From Aplectana chamaeleonis (lineage: Eukaryota; Nematoda; Chromadorea; Rhabditida; Cosmocercidae), in NCBI GenBank assembly GCA_029168955.1, contig JAPDOI010000150.1, positions 186,001 to 250,000 of the forward strand: 64,000 nt of DNA. The letters are read 5' to 3'. A program made the position numbers and the translations under genes. Of the stretch, positions 31,301 to 42,201 are shown piece after piece. The notes below the pieces were generated by a model. It searched no databases. It was not told where the DNA came from and saw nothing but the letters and a program-made list of their open reading frames with translations. Every line of letters starts with the position of its first letter. Positions within the stretch are counted from its first letter, which is position 1.

Positions 31301-33950
31301 GACTTTCCTCATGAAAATGAATGGAAACCCTGATAAAAGATGTTTGATGCTGCTATCAATCATTGTTGTTGATGAAGTTCTGTAGAAATACTTTGATTGA
31401 TAGCGTTATAGATCGGTGGTTCATTCCATTTCTGACTTGAATCTTGAGTGCCCCCGTCTAGGATAGTCCCGCACTTCTCACGATGTCCCGATGACGTCAT
31501 CAGAAGCCCGAAGCACTCTTGGGACTATCCTAGACAGGGGCACCCACGACTTTCTCATGAAAATGAATGGAAACCCTGATAAAAGATGTTTGATGCTGCT
31601 ATCACTCATTGTTGTTGATGAAGCTCTGTAGAAATACTTTGATTGATAGCGTTATAGATCGGTGGTTCATTCCATTTCTGACTTGAATCTTGAGTGCCGT
31701 CTAGGATAGTCCCGCACTTCTCACGATGTCCCGATGACGTCATCAGAAGCCCGAAGCACTCTTGGGACTATCCTAGACGGGGGAAGGGGCACCCACGACT
31801 TTCTCATGAAAATGAATGGAAACCTTGATAAAGGTGCTTGATGCTGCTATCAGTCATTGTTGTTGATGAAGTTGTGTAGAAATACTTTGATTGATAGCGT
31901 TATAGATCGGTGGTTCATTCCATTTCTGACTTGAATCTTGAGTGCCCCGTCTAGGATAGTCCCGCACTTCTCACGATGTCCCGATGACGTCATCAGAAGC
32001 CCGAAGCACTCTTGGGACTATCCTAGACGGGGGCACCACGACTTTCTCTCATGAAAATGAATGGAAACCCTGATAAAAGATGTTTGATGCTGCTATCAGT
32101 CATTGTTGTTGATGAAGCTCTGTAGAAATACTTTGATTGATAGCGTTATAGATCGGTGGTTCATTCCATTTCTGACTTGAATCTTGAGTGCCCCCGTCTA
32201 GGATAGTCCCGCACTTCTCACGATGTCCCGATGACGTCATCAGAAGCCCGAAGCACTCTTGGGACTATCCTAGACGGGGGTCACCCACGACTTTCTCATG
32301 AAAATGAATGGAAACCCTGATAAAAGATGTTTGATGCTGCTATCAGTCATTGTTGTTGATGAAGTTGTGTAGAAATACTTTGATTGATAGCGTTATAGAT
32401 CGGTGGTTCATTCCATTTCTAACTTGAATCTTGAGTGCCCCCGTCTGGGGGTAGGCCCGCACTTTCACGACGTCCCGATGACGTCACCAGAAGCCCGAAG
32501 CACTCTTGGGACTATCCTAGACGGGGGGGGGCACCCACGACTTTCTCATGAAAATGAATGGAAAACCTGATAAAAGATGTTTGATGCTGCTATCAATCAT
32601 TGGTGTTGATGAAGTTCTGTAGATATACTTTGATTGATAGCGTTATAGATCGGTGGTTCATTCCATTTCTGACTTGAATCTTGAGTGCCCCCCGTCTAGA
32701 TAGTCCCGCACTTCTCACGATGTCCCGATGAAGTCATCAGAAGCCCGAAGCACTCTTGGGACTATCCTCGACGGGGGGGGCCACCCACGACTTTCTCATG
32801 AAAATGAATGGAAACCCTGATAAAAGATGTTTGATGCTGCTATCACTCATTGTTGTTGATAAAGCTCTGTAGAAATACTTTGATTGATAGCGTTATAGAT
32901 CGGTGGTTCATTCCATTTCTGACTTGAATCTTGAGTGCCCCCCCTGTCTAGGATAGTCCCGCACTTCTCACGATGTCCCGATGACGTCATCAGAAGCCCG
33001 AAGCACTCTTGGGACTATCCTAGACGGGGGGGCACCCACGACTTTCTCATGAAAATGAATGGAAACCTTGATAAAAGGTGCTTGATGCTGCTATCAGTCA
33101 TTGTTGTTGATGAAGTTGTGTAGAAATACTTTGATTGATAGCGTTATAGATCGGTGGTTCATTCCATTTCTGACTTGAATCTTGAGCAGCCCCGTCTAGG
33201 ATAGTCCCGCACTTCTCACGATGTCCCGATGACGTCATCAGAAGCCCGAAGCACTCTTGGGACTATCCTGACGGGGAGGGGGCACCCACGACTTTCTCAT
33301 GAAAATGAATGGAAACCTTGATAAAGGTGCTTGATGCTGCTATCAGTCATTGTTGTTGATGAAGTTGTGTAGAAATACTTTGATTGATAGCGTTATAGAT
33401 CGGTGGTTCATTCCATTTCTGACTTGAATCTTGAGTGCCCCGTCTAGGATAGTCCCGCACTTCTCACGATGTCCCGATGACGTCATCAGAAGCCCGAAGC
33501 ACTCTTGGGACTATCCTAGACGGGGCACCTACGACTTTCTCATGAAAATGAATGGAAACCTTGATAAAGGTGCTTGATGCTGCTATCAGTCATTGTTGTT
33601 GATGAAGTTGTGTAGAGATACTTTGATTGATAGCGTTATAGATCGGTGGTTCATTCCATTTCTGACTTGAATCTTGAGTGCCCCGTCTAGGATAGTCCCG
33701 CACTTCTCACGATGTCCCGATGACGTCATCAGAAGCCCGAAGCACTCTTGGGACTATCCTGACGGGGGCACCCACGACTTTCTCCAGAAAATGAATGGAA
33801 ACCTTGATAAAAAGGTGCTTGATGCTGCTATCAGTCATTGTTGTTGATGAAGTTGTGTAGAAATACTTTGATTGATAGCGTTATAGATCGGTGGTTCATT
33901 CCATTTCTAACTTGAATCTTGGTGCCCCGTCTGGGGTAGGCCCGCACTTT
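28340..33950. repeat. ~250-bp satellite array, ~22 units
   Basis: Each unit has a fixed order. First comes CCCCGTCTAGGATAGTCCC. Next is the core CGATGTCCCGATGACGTCAT and CAGAAGCCCGAAGCACT, then the inverted end GGGACTATCCTAGACGGGG. A ~165-bp linker follows (for example GATGTTTGATGCTGCTATCA and GATAGCGTTATAGATCGG). Unit starts near 28650, 28900, 29157, 29420, 29676 and so on to 33957 give a period near 250 bp. G/C homopolymers at the junctions vary from 4 to about 13 bases. The first part looks like a ~90-bp foldback element amplified with its flank. Short open frames recurring every unit are not genes. Confidence 0.95.
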
Positions 33951-33954
33951 TCAC

Positions 33955-35068
33955 GACGTCCCAATGACGTCATCAGAAACTCGAGGCACTTTCACGACGT
34001 CCCGATGACGTCGTCAGAAGCCAAGCACTTTTCACGACGTCCCGATGACGTCATCAGAAGCCCGAAGCACTTTCACGACGTCCCGATGACGTCATCAGAA
34101 GCCCGAAGCACTTTTCACGACGTCCCGATGACGTCATCAGAAGCCGAAGCACTTTCACGACGTCCCGATGACGTCATCAGAAGCCCGAAGCACTTTTCAC
34201 GACGTCCGATGACGTCATCAGAAGCCTGAAGTACTTTTCACGACGTCCGATGACGTCATCAGAAGCCCAAGCACTCTCCACGACGTCCCCATGACCTCAT
34301 CAGAGAGCCAAGCACTTTCTCGACGTCCCAGTGACGTCATCAAAGCCAAACACTTTTCGACGTCCCGATGACGTCATCAGGAGCCCGAGGCACTTTTCAC
34401 TACGTCCCGATGACGTCATCAGAAGCCCGAAGCACTTTCACGACGTCCCGATGACGTCATCAGAAGCCCGAAGCACTTTTCACGGCGTCCCGATGACGTC
34501 ATTAAAAGCCCGAAGCACTTTCACGACGTCCCGATGACGTCATCAGAAGCGAAGCACTTTTCGACGTCCCGATGACGTCATCAGAAGCCAAAGCAATTTC
34601 GACGTCCCGATGACGTTATAAGAAGCCCGAAGCACTTTTCGACGTCCCCATGACGTCATCAGAAGCCCGAAGCACTTTTCGACGTCCCGATGACGCCATC
34701 AGAAGCCGAAGCACTCACGACGTCCCGATGACGTCATCAGAAGCCCGAAGCACTTTTCGACGTCCCGATGACGTCATCAGAAGCCCGAAGCACTCACGAC
34801 GTCCCGATGACGTCATCAGAAACCGAAGCACTTTTCACGACGACCCGATGACGTCATCAGAAGCCCGAAGCACTTTCACGACGTCCCGATGACGTCATCA
34901 GAAGCCCGAAGCACTTTTCACGACGTCCCCATGACCTCATAAGAAGCCCGAAGCACTCTCACGACGTCCCGATGACGTCATCAGAAACTCGAGGCACTTT
35001 TCACGACGTCCCGATGACGTCATCAGAAGCCGAAGCACTTTTCACGACGTCCGATGACGTCATCAGAA
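33955..35068. repeat. ~40-bp satellite derived from the 250-bp unit core, ~28 units
   Basis: Units of 37-42 bp contain only CACGACGTCCCGATGACGTC and ATCAGAAGCCCGAAGCACTT with small deletions. They are the central core of the neighbouring 250-bp unit, amplified on its own. Nearly every unit keeps the palindrome GATGACGTCATC. Confidence 0.95.
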
Positions 35069-35967
35069 TCCCCTCACCTACAAATCGGTTAATTACCAGC
35101 CTACGTACCTCCCTACCAACTTACCTGTCTGCCAAGTTGATTGCTTGGGACCATTGGCAGTGGCTATTAGCAGTGAGGACTGAAAAGCGTGACGGCCTAC
35201 GGCCTACGGCCCTACGGCCTACGGCTCCACGGCCTACGGCCTGAAATTTTCTTAAGCTTCCGGGCTCACAACTTTGTTATTTGTGAAGCGATTTTGCTGA
35301 AATTCGGACAGCAGGTGTCTTCTGGACCCCTTCGCTTATATCCAGAAGGAAATCTTCAGAAATTTTGTTTCAAAGATTCTATAAACTATTTTATAAAATT
35401 CTAAGTGATCACAAGGCCTAGGCAAAACCAAACCTCTCCAGCCGCTTCGCGGCTGGAGCGATAAATGTTTGTTATGATAAGATGATATGATTTGTAATGA
35501 TATGATAAGGGTTTAATGATTTAGTTTTCTGTCTCAAAATTCTTAAATGTGAGGTCAGGCTCAAACCCAGCAAGTACTGGATATTTCGGCCTTGTAGGGG
35601 ACGCACTGGTTTATTTTCATTACAATATCCTGAAATCAACAGAAAGAGCCAGTCCAAAGTCTCAAACTACTTATTCTATAGGTGCGCTAGATGGCTAGAA
35701 TTGCTACCATCTAGCGTTCTAGAGCCAACTAATAGTAAAATTGTCTGCAGTAGGCTGAAAAAGATAGATCTACTATCAGTTCTCAGAATCCAGGACTTGT
35801 AGTGGTCTATTGTAATGACAAGGACAACTTGGCAAAGCTATATCGTTGAATGGAAAGTGGCTTTCTATGATCTTGTCCTATGCTACGATGCCTTGGTTCA
35901 TGTTATGTTCTTGTGCTATTGTAGCTGTTGTTTTACGAAAAGAATGGAAGTTCCACATTGCCCTTTA
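35069..35967. other. No gene; short CGGCCTA repeat and hairpins
   Basis: At 35190-35243 the word CGGCCTACGG is repeated about six times. CCAGCCGCTTCGCGGCTGG at 35439-35457 is a perfect 8-bp stem hairpin. CGCTAGATGGCTAGAATTGC and ACCATCTAGCG at 35687-35717 form another. No coding signal. Confidence 0.55.
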
Positions 35968-36009
35968 TTGACTTACTTGACTTAATCGGTTGGCTTTCGC
36001 CTGACGCGG

Positions 36010-37640
36010 TCATTCCGCATCTTCACCGAGGTGTGCCGTCCTAGTAGTCAGCCGTGTCCATTTTTCACGGTCTTCAGCCACAATTTGAACACATTCCATC
36101 CAGCTGTCACTATTCCATTTCCTGCGAAACGAAACATCGCGCCTGAACTGTCTTTCGATGCCGAGTGACTTTAAATCCTCTTTAACCACATCCGTCCAGA
36201 ACTTTCGCCTACGCCCAGGTGGGCGTTTCAGACAGGATTTGGAAGCGTTTTTAAAGCGTGTTGTACGAGACGATCCGGCGTTCTTCTTAGTATATGCCCG
36301 AGCAGTCGAAGTCGACTTTCCATTGCTGCTTGAGATGGCGTTAGGAGATGCTGGCACCTCCCTCGTGTCAAGCGTTGATGTACTGCGTCGATTTCCTTGT
36401 AAAGGTCTTCGTTATGGCATACGCGGCCAGAAATATCCAAGCAAACGCCTAAAAAGCTTCCTCTCCGTGCAATCCAACCTTTCCATCTGCGTTTTCGGTG
36501 CTGCCCACGTCTCCGATCCGTACATCATGATAGGGCGAATAGCGGATAGGTAGACGCGCAACTTGACTTCCTTCGCGATGGTGGTAGACCACAAACACTT
36601 GGTTAGAGAATTGAATGCAGACGTAGCTTTCGCACATCGTTGTCGAATATCCGCTGCATAACTACCATCGTTCTTCAGCAAACAGCCCAAATAACAGAAA
36701 TCGTCCACCAGTTCGATACGTTGTCCGTCCACACAAACTCCAGTTGAAGGCCTCTGAGAGACCCACATCTGCTTGCATTTGTCGGGACGAAGACGAAGTC
36801 CATAGGCTGCGGCATACTTCGAAACGAGGTTCACAATCCTTTGCAATTTGCGTTGTTTTCAGCGAATAACACAATGTCGTCGGCGTACTCCAGGTCGACA
36901 AGGGAGCGTCCTGATGGTGTTAGGATCACATCCGAAGAAACTGTTCTGCAACTCTACGCATGATGTCATCAACGGCGAAGTTGAAAAGAAAAGGTCCTGC
37001 AACGGCTCCTTGCCTTACTCCTGTTTTCACCTCGAAAGCTGACGTAAATCCGACAGGTGTACGAACTGCTGCTGTTGTTCCTTTGTTCATGTCCTCGATT
37101 AACCGAACATACTTTTCCGGGACTCCATCTGCTCGCAGAGCATTGAGCAATCGATCACGATGAGGAGAGTCGAACGCGGCTTCAAAGTCTAAAAAAGCAA
37201 GCTGTAATGGCTTCGAAAACCGCTGCCACGATTCAATTACTCTTCTCACGACGAACACTTGGTCGATGGTCGATCTTCCAGGTCGAAAACCGGCTTGCTC
37301 ATCTCTGGTCGTTCCTTCACGATGTTTGATAAGTCGCTCCGAGAATGATACGTTCTAAAACCTTGTACATGACACGAAGTAGAGAGATTCCTCTGTAGTT
37401 CTTAGGATCCGTGACGGATAGCTTCTTGTGAAGAGGTACGATGATCGCATGTCTCCACTAATCGGGTATCCTTTCGCTCATCCATATGGCACGCATAGTG
37501 TTGGTAATTTCACGAATCCCAGACGGAGGAAGAGCTTTCAGCATTTCAGCAGTGATGTTGTCATCTCCACCTGCCTTTCCATTCTTCATTTTCCGGACAC
37601 AATCCAAAACTTCAGACTCAGTCGGCGGTTCCTCACTGAC
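36010..37640 (-). pseudogene. Reverse transcriptase and C-terminal tail of LINE copy B
   Basis: Frames over this stretch, in order, give KKLSVTDPKNYRGISLL-type text (in part), then FVVRRVIESWQRFSKPLQLA, FLDFEAAFDSPHRDRLLNAL, RADGVPEKYVRLIEDMN, RTPVGFTSAFEVKTGVRQGA, AGPFLFNFAVDDIMRRV, the intact catalytic box EYADDIV (about 36873-36893), YAAAYGLRLRPDKCKQM, VDGQRIELVDDFCYLGCLLK, MMYGSETWA, and the tail with RLLGHILRRTPDRLVQHAL, GRRRKFWTDVVKEDLKSLGI and EDREKWTRL. This is the usual RTE-clade layout. At least three frameshifts separate the blocks. Confidence 0.85.
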
Positions 37641-38237
37641 GTCGTAATGTGCTCTCTGAACATGCGGGCTCAGGTACTGATGGCGCTGGACGATTCAGTA
37701 GTGAACTGGTAATCCTTCCATATCGGCAGCGTCGCATCACCAACTGCAACTCCATTGGTAGTGTTCAAGACAGGAGAACATCTCTTCATCTTCCCGCTAT
37801 ACTGTCGCAGCAACGTGTAGGCTTTCCTCGGATTCTTCTCCTCCCAAGCCTTCTCGAACTCCTTAGCTCTACACGTCCACTCTCGTTCGCGGTCACTTTG
37901 AAGCTGCCGACGCAACTTCCTCCTCAGACGCTTCTCCTCCACGAAGTTTCCTGCAGTTCGGAGAGCACATACTCTGTTGTAGGTAGATGTTGTTTCTTCT
38001 GAGACGTAGGCGAACTTCTTCTTAGGCTGTACAACCGGGAGTGCCTCTTTCGAAGCGTCCTGGATGCATTTGACAAAAGAATCCGCGTCATAAAGTTTCT
38101 TCTTAGTCCGTACTCCGATGTGAATAGCAACGCGTTGTCGGAAATTCCTTCTGCACTCTTCATCTCTGAGACTTGTCATGTCAATCCTCTGGAGAGGCTG
38201 AGCCCTCGCTTCCTCTTATGAATCCTCGCAGTGAAGT

Positions 38238-39020
38238 TCAACAGAACAGGACGGTGATCCGAATCGAATGCGACATCCACACAGCTCTTGATCTTCGAAT
38301 GTCCGATACTGGAATATTCCTCGTCAGGACATAGTCAAGCTGTAGTTTCAAAGTTGTCATCTTCCGCCGCTGCTCTTCTGGAGATAGCCGGGTTGGTCCC
38401 TGCCACGTAAGCTGATGGCGCAGATGATTCCTCTTGAATGTCGATGCAATAATCAGACCACTGCGTTCACAAAAGTCGGCAAGGCGGCAGCCATTGTCCG
38501 ATGTTTGCTCCACTGGGTAGAACCATTTACCGAGTCCTTCGCCATCCTCATCAAGTCCCATCTTCGCATTTGCGTCAATCCCACGACAACAGCATGTTGA
38601 CAAAGGTATCCTGGCCAGCAACGTATTGAGTTCGTCATAAATCGCATTCTTCGAATTGTCTTCGGCGGTTTCAGTGGGCGCATGAGCACTCACTATCCAC
38701 AGATTGAGTCCTCTGTGATCCCGCAGTCGTACGAATGCATTCCGACACGACGTTGAGCCGAACTCCTTGACCATACCATTGAAATCCTTCCTTACAGCTA
38801 TTGCACAGCCTCCCACTCTCCTATCGTCAGCGTTACCGCAGTAGATGGTGTACTCTCCGACGCTGATGACGGGTCTATCCTTGAGGCGGGTTTCCTGCAA
38901 AGCAGCAAACGGCGCATGGAAATAGCTCAGAAGTCTGGATAGCGCAGTTTTTTGGATATCACTCGACAGCGATCGACAGTTCAGGGTGGCGAAATTGTGG
39001 CTTGTGGCTAAAGACTCCAT
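38238..39020 (-). pseudogene. AP-like endonuclease domain of LINE copy B
   Basis: A 260-codon frame begins MESLATSHNFATLNCRSLSS. Family motifs follow: LQETRL (metal-binding Glu), SAHAPTE, GIDANAKMG (a variant of GDFNAKMG), LTWQGP and LDYVLTRN. The final SDHRPVLLNF motif lies in the adjacent frame just after a frameshift near 38280, so the open frame ends in non-homologous residues. In the family this domain nicks the target DNA to start target-primed reverse transcription. Confidence 0.85.
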
Positions 39021-39245
39021 GACTCCCTAGGTACGGATCCTAAGGTGTTATGGACCAGAGGCCTTAGTGTGCCGGACGGCGACACCTTTATGCAATGTGC
39101 GGGATACTTTCGCGATATAGTTGTGCACGCTATATCGCTCGAACGTTCCCTGTGTACACTCAAACGTCTGCTGGGTTCAGTAGAAGCAGGGGCACCAACG
39201 AGCAGGTACCAACAGACTTGTATACACACCCCCATTGCCCTTTCT

Positions 39246-39719
39246 AATACAAAAAATTTGGTGTTTTTCGTTCGGGTTTCTTTCATAGTATTCCGTCAAA
39301 CTCTTCTTGTTTGATCAACCGAAAATTTGAACTTCTCTGTATGTGGCTTTGAAGCTATGTTGTTAGGGGTAGGGAATACCTAACGTCCGAAAACTTAGCG
39401 TTAGAGGTTACATGAATGCCCTAGTGCTCGAGTAAATGGTGTCTCCCTAGCGTCATCCACCTGATTTTTCTTTCGTGGTCCTATATGTCTTTTGATTCAT
39501 AATGCTTTGTCGGGATACATTTGAGAGTGCAACTCCTTTATTAGAAAGGGTACAATGAGCTTTTTAGATGTTAATAATGAAGTGCCTCCACTTTTCAATT
39601 TGTTTTATTAATTGTGGCTACTGCAATTGGTTGATTTGTTTTCATACATAGTGTTTTTTCGACGCACTTTAGCGTGCATGCTAATAATAAATAAATAATA
39701 ATAAATCGCAATAATTTAC
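39246..39719. other. No recognisable gene
   Basis: Lies between the estimated 5' end of LINE copy B and a solo Tc1-like terminal region. It may include LINE 5' UTR. Confidence 0.35.
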
Positions 39720-39721
39720 AA

Positions 39722-39915
39722 GGGTTCGAATACTTATGCAACAAGCGAAAAAGCAAGCATGTCCTATAATCGGAAGTGAAATTGCGAAAATATGATTGAA
39801 CCCATCGTTTTCGGCGTAGCCGATTACACGGCAACGCAAACCTCAACTCAAAATCTCCATTCAACACCCAATCCATAGTTTTTGGGGGTGTTCGTATACC
39901 TATGCAACGCAGTGT
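39722..39915. mobile_element. Solo right end of a Tc1-like IR/DR element
   Basis: Two direct copies of a terminal core, GGGTTCGAATACTTATGCAA (about 39723) and GGTGTTCGTATACCTATGCA (39888), lie about 165 bp apart. The outer copy ends in GCAGTGTA. This is the double-repeat layout of an IR/DR transposon end. No matching left end was found. Confidence 0.55.
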
Positions 39916-39944
39916 ACATACCCAGGCGATTGACGGCCCCGAGC

Positions 39945-40130
39945 CGCACCGAACCGGAATCGGATCCGCCTGACAGTTCATCTCGTTTTTTTCAATCTCC
40001 GGGCCACTGCTGTTGCTGTTCGGGCGAACCGGAGCAGCCCGAACAGCAACAGCAGTGGCTCGGGCAGCAACAGAAGCCGACTTGCCGATTGGGAACACGA
40101 GCCAAACTGTCAAGCGGCTCGGGTCCGAGA
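39945..40130. repeat. ~185-bp foldback element
   Basis: An inner perfect stem of about 21 bp pairs CCACTGCTGTTGCTGTTCGG with CCGAACAGCAACAGCAGTGG (40004-40060). Outer arms pair CCGAGCCGC and CTGACAGTT with AACTGTCAAG and GCGGCTCGG. No coding content. Confidence 0.75.
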
Positions 40131-40797
40131 ATCACCTGAGTAGTTCATGTCGATGAGTGGGACTCATCTCTCGCTCTTTTGAAGAGTGAAGATAGATTTC
40201 TGTTTTGGAAACTCTTCAAAGCTTGACAAGTAACACTGTCCAATCACGTAAAAATCTAATCTAGCAAAAACTCCCAATTTCTTTCGCACTTTTCGGAAAT
40301 CGTATGTCCGAAACCATCGGAAATCGGAAATCCGCTCAGAACTGGTCCTATTCCATGGAGGCGCAGAAAAATCTGCGGCAGTATGAGGAAAAGGGATGGA
40401 TTCACCAGACTCCGACACAGCGAATATTTCAGACGCCGCTTGTGTGTTTGTCTTCTACTTTCTACCATTGTAAGCAACTCTACCAACACAAACAACATCA
40501 TTTGAAATAGCTAGACCCCTAGCGAGCGACCTCCTGTTGCAACAAAAGAGACCCCCACTTCACCCCCTCGCGAATATTTTCATAGATTTTTCTCCACTAC
40601 TGACAAAAAAAGTGACTCAAGCCTTGTGTTTAGGGTGGAAGCTCAATGCCACTTTTGTCATGTACTTTGGACATATTTTGTTGAATCGCCGACTTTACAA
40701 CAGAAAAAGACCTTAGCTGAAAATGGCAATCACGACTTCCCCATAAGCCCTCAACAAATCGAATATAAGTTCTCGGAACGCAGCTTTTGTCTTCGCC
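40131..40797. other. No recognisable gene
   Basis: Overlapping frames on both strands near 40160-40510 show no domain. Nothing else stands out. Confidence 0.4.
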
Positions 40798-40801
40798 TTA
40801 A

Positions 40802-40999
40802 AGGCAGCGTACACGCTCGTAAGGATAATTCAGATAACTACGGAATTAGAATGGTATGGCACCGAACAAAACGAACACGGATTTTGAAGCGTCAAAAATC
40901 GTTTTTGACACTTCAAAATGCGTAGGCGTTCTAATCTGGGCCATACCATTTCTATTTGCGTAGTTATCTCGATCACGTTTACGAGTGTGTATGCTGCCT
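40802..40999. mobile_element. TTAA-family foldback element (~198 bp)
   Basis: TTAA at 40798-40801, then AGGCAGCGTACACGCTCGTA. The right end is the mirror AGGCAGCATACACACTCGTA, followed by TTGA. Pairing extends almost to the centre (AATGGTATGGC, CGTTTTTGAC and CTTCAAAATCCG-type words), so the whole element is one hairpin. Confidence 0.8.
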
Positions 41000-41003
41000 T
41001 TGA

Positions 41004-41985
41004 CCCATCCACGACTACCCTTGATTTTAGGTAACTGCACGCTCTGACCGCGTTACGGTATACCATGTCCCACCGGTGGGACACGCGAGATCGAATGGCA
41101 CGCCACCGCAAACCGATTTTCTTTTATAGTGAAGCTACCAATGAAATAAAGATTGCACCAGAATCTCCGCTCATATCACTCTTTAAATCAAGACAAACAA
41201 CTGCCTGAAGTCACGGCAGGTCCAAGCGGATATTACTTTGACACCACTGCTCCGACAAACTCAACCACAAGACATTCTTTGACTGTCATTCAGAAACTTG
41301 CTGTTTTCAAATTTGGTATCGTTTAGGTTTTGTCACGGTGGATGAAAAAGTTTAAATTGAAGGAAATCGATGCATCGTGGTCATGGTAGTGGCACGTTTC
41401 CAGATAAAAAGAACGTGTTTCCAAGGTTTCCCGTCGATGAAGCTAAGAAACGGCTGTAAAAGAAAAAAGAAGTCATAATGTGCTCGAGAAATTGTTTTTA
41501 CAATATTTTTTTTTCTTGGCGAGCCCCAGCTGTTTTCACGAGTTTGAATATTGTGCTATACTAGAGCTGACAACGAACCACGACTTCCATAGTCCAGTCT
41601 AGGATATGTTAATACATTGAACATTACTCCTCCTTGTCAAAGAGAGATCGATTTTTGAAAAGCGTGTCCCACCGGTGGGTTAATCGGTAATGGGTTAACA
41701 GGAAAATGAAGGCAGGTGAAGGCATTAACTTGTTCTTTCGGTGGAAATCTCTTCTTCATGCGTTCAAATGCGCGAAAATGTCAATAAATTTAATTGCTGG
41801 AAATCACAGAGCAATGGACCCGACTAATGCAAAATCAGAATGAACATATGCACACAAAATTTCAATGTATACCTCCCTACAGAGCTAACATTGATCAAGT
41901 ACGAAATTTGAATAGACAGAAAAGCCTCAAAAGACTAAATAGCTATAAGACAAATCAATAACTTCAAGTTATAATCAATCGCTAA
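41004..41985. other. 3' flank of TRAPPC6; no other gene
   Basis: The palindrome TCCCACCGGTGGGA occurs at 41068-41081 and again near 41668. The stretch just below 41985 should hold the TRAPPC6 3' UTR, but I could not point to a clear AATAAA. Confidence 0.45.
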
Positions 41986-42201
41986 TCATCCTGTCCTCTG
42001 CGCAATGTGTATATTGAATTTCACAGCCGGTAAGGTCTCGACAGTAGCGGTGACTTCTGCATGAACATTGAGGTTCGCCAGTGCTCCTCTCACAGCTCCG
42101 CATGGAAACGTGACCAGCGCGCCTGCCTCGCGAACAAACTGCTGACCTTCTGCTAACGAACGCAATGTGAAGAACTTGTTATCCTGCACCACATATACAC
42201 C
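41986..42201 (-). CDS. TRAPPC6: TRAPPC6 exon (last)
   Basis: 71 codons plus TGA at 41986-41988. Starts GVYVVQDNKFF directly after the acceptor ctgtttag. It contains the C-terminal strand region ending HIAQRTG. Confidence 0.88.
   Translation of the reverse strand, partial: GVYVVQDNKFFTLRSLAEGQQFVREAGALVTFPCGAVRGALANLNVHAEVTATVETLPAVKFNIHIAQRTG

Larger units (their letters stand above)
35968..39245 (-). mobile_element. RTE-like LINE copy B, near full length
   Basis: Encodes, from high to low coordinates, an AP-type endonuclease (39020-38238), a linker (38179-37670), reverse transcriptase (37640-36412) and the C-terminal tail (36357-36010). The 3' end carries the short iterated words AAGTCAAGT/TAAGTCAAG at 35968-35985, matching the end of copy C. 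The 5' end is estimated near 39245 and is not fixed by a second copy. Multiple frameshifts make it inactive. Confidence 0.85.

Noticed and set aside
28865..34892. Recurring 60-110-codon frames with RRPDDVIRSPKHF text
   Set aside because: Same phase in each satellite unit; caused by the unit sequence, not by a gene family.
28340..35068. Regular direct repeats that could suggest a CRISPR array
   Set aside because: Repeats are contiguous satellite units with conserved linkers, not unique spacers; no cas genes; eukaryotic context.
40160..40510. Overlapping frames on both strands near 40.3 kb
   Set aside because: Neither strand has a known motif or splice context; repeated GGAAATCGG words explain part of the openness.
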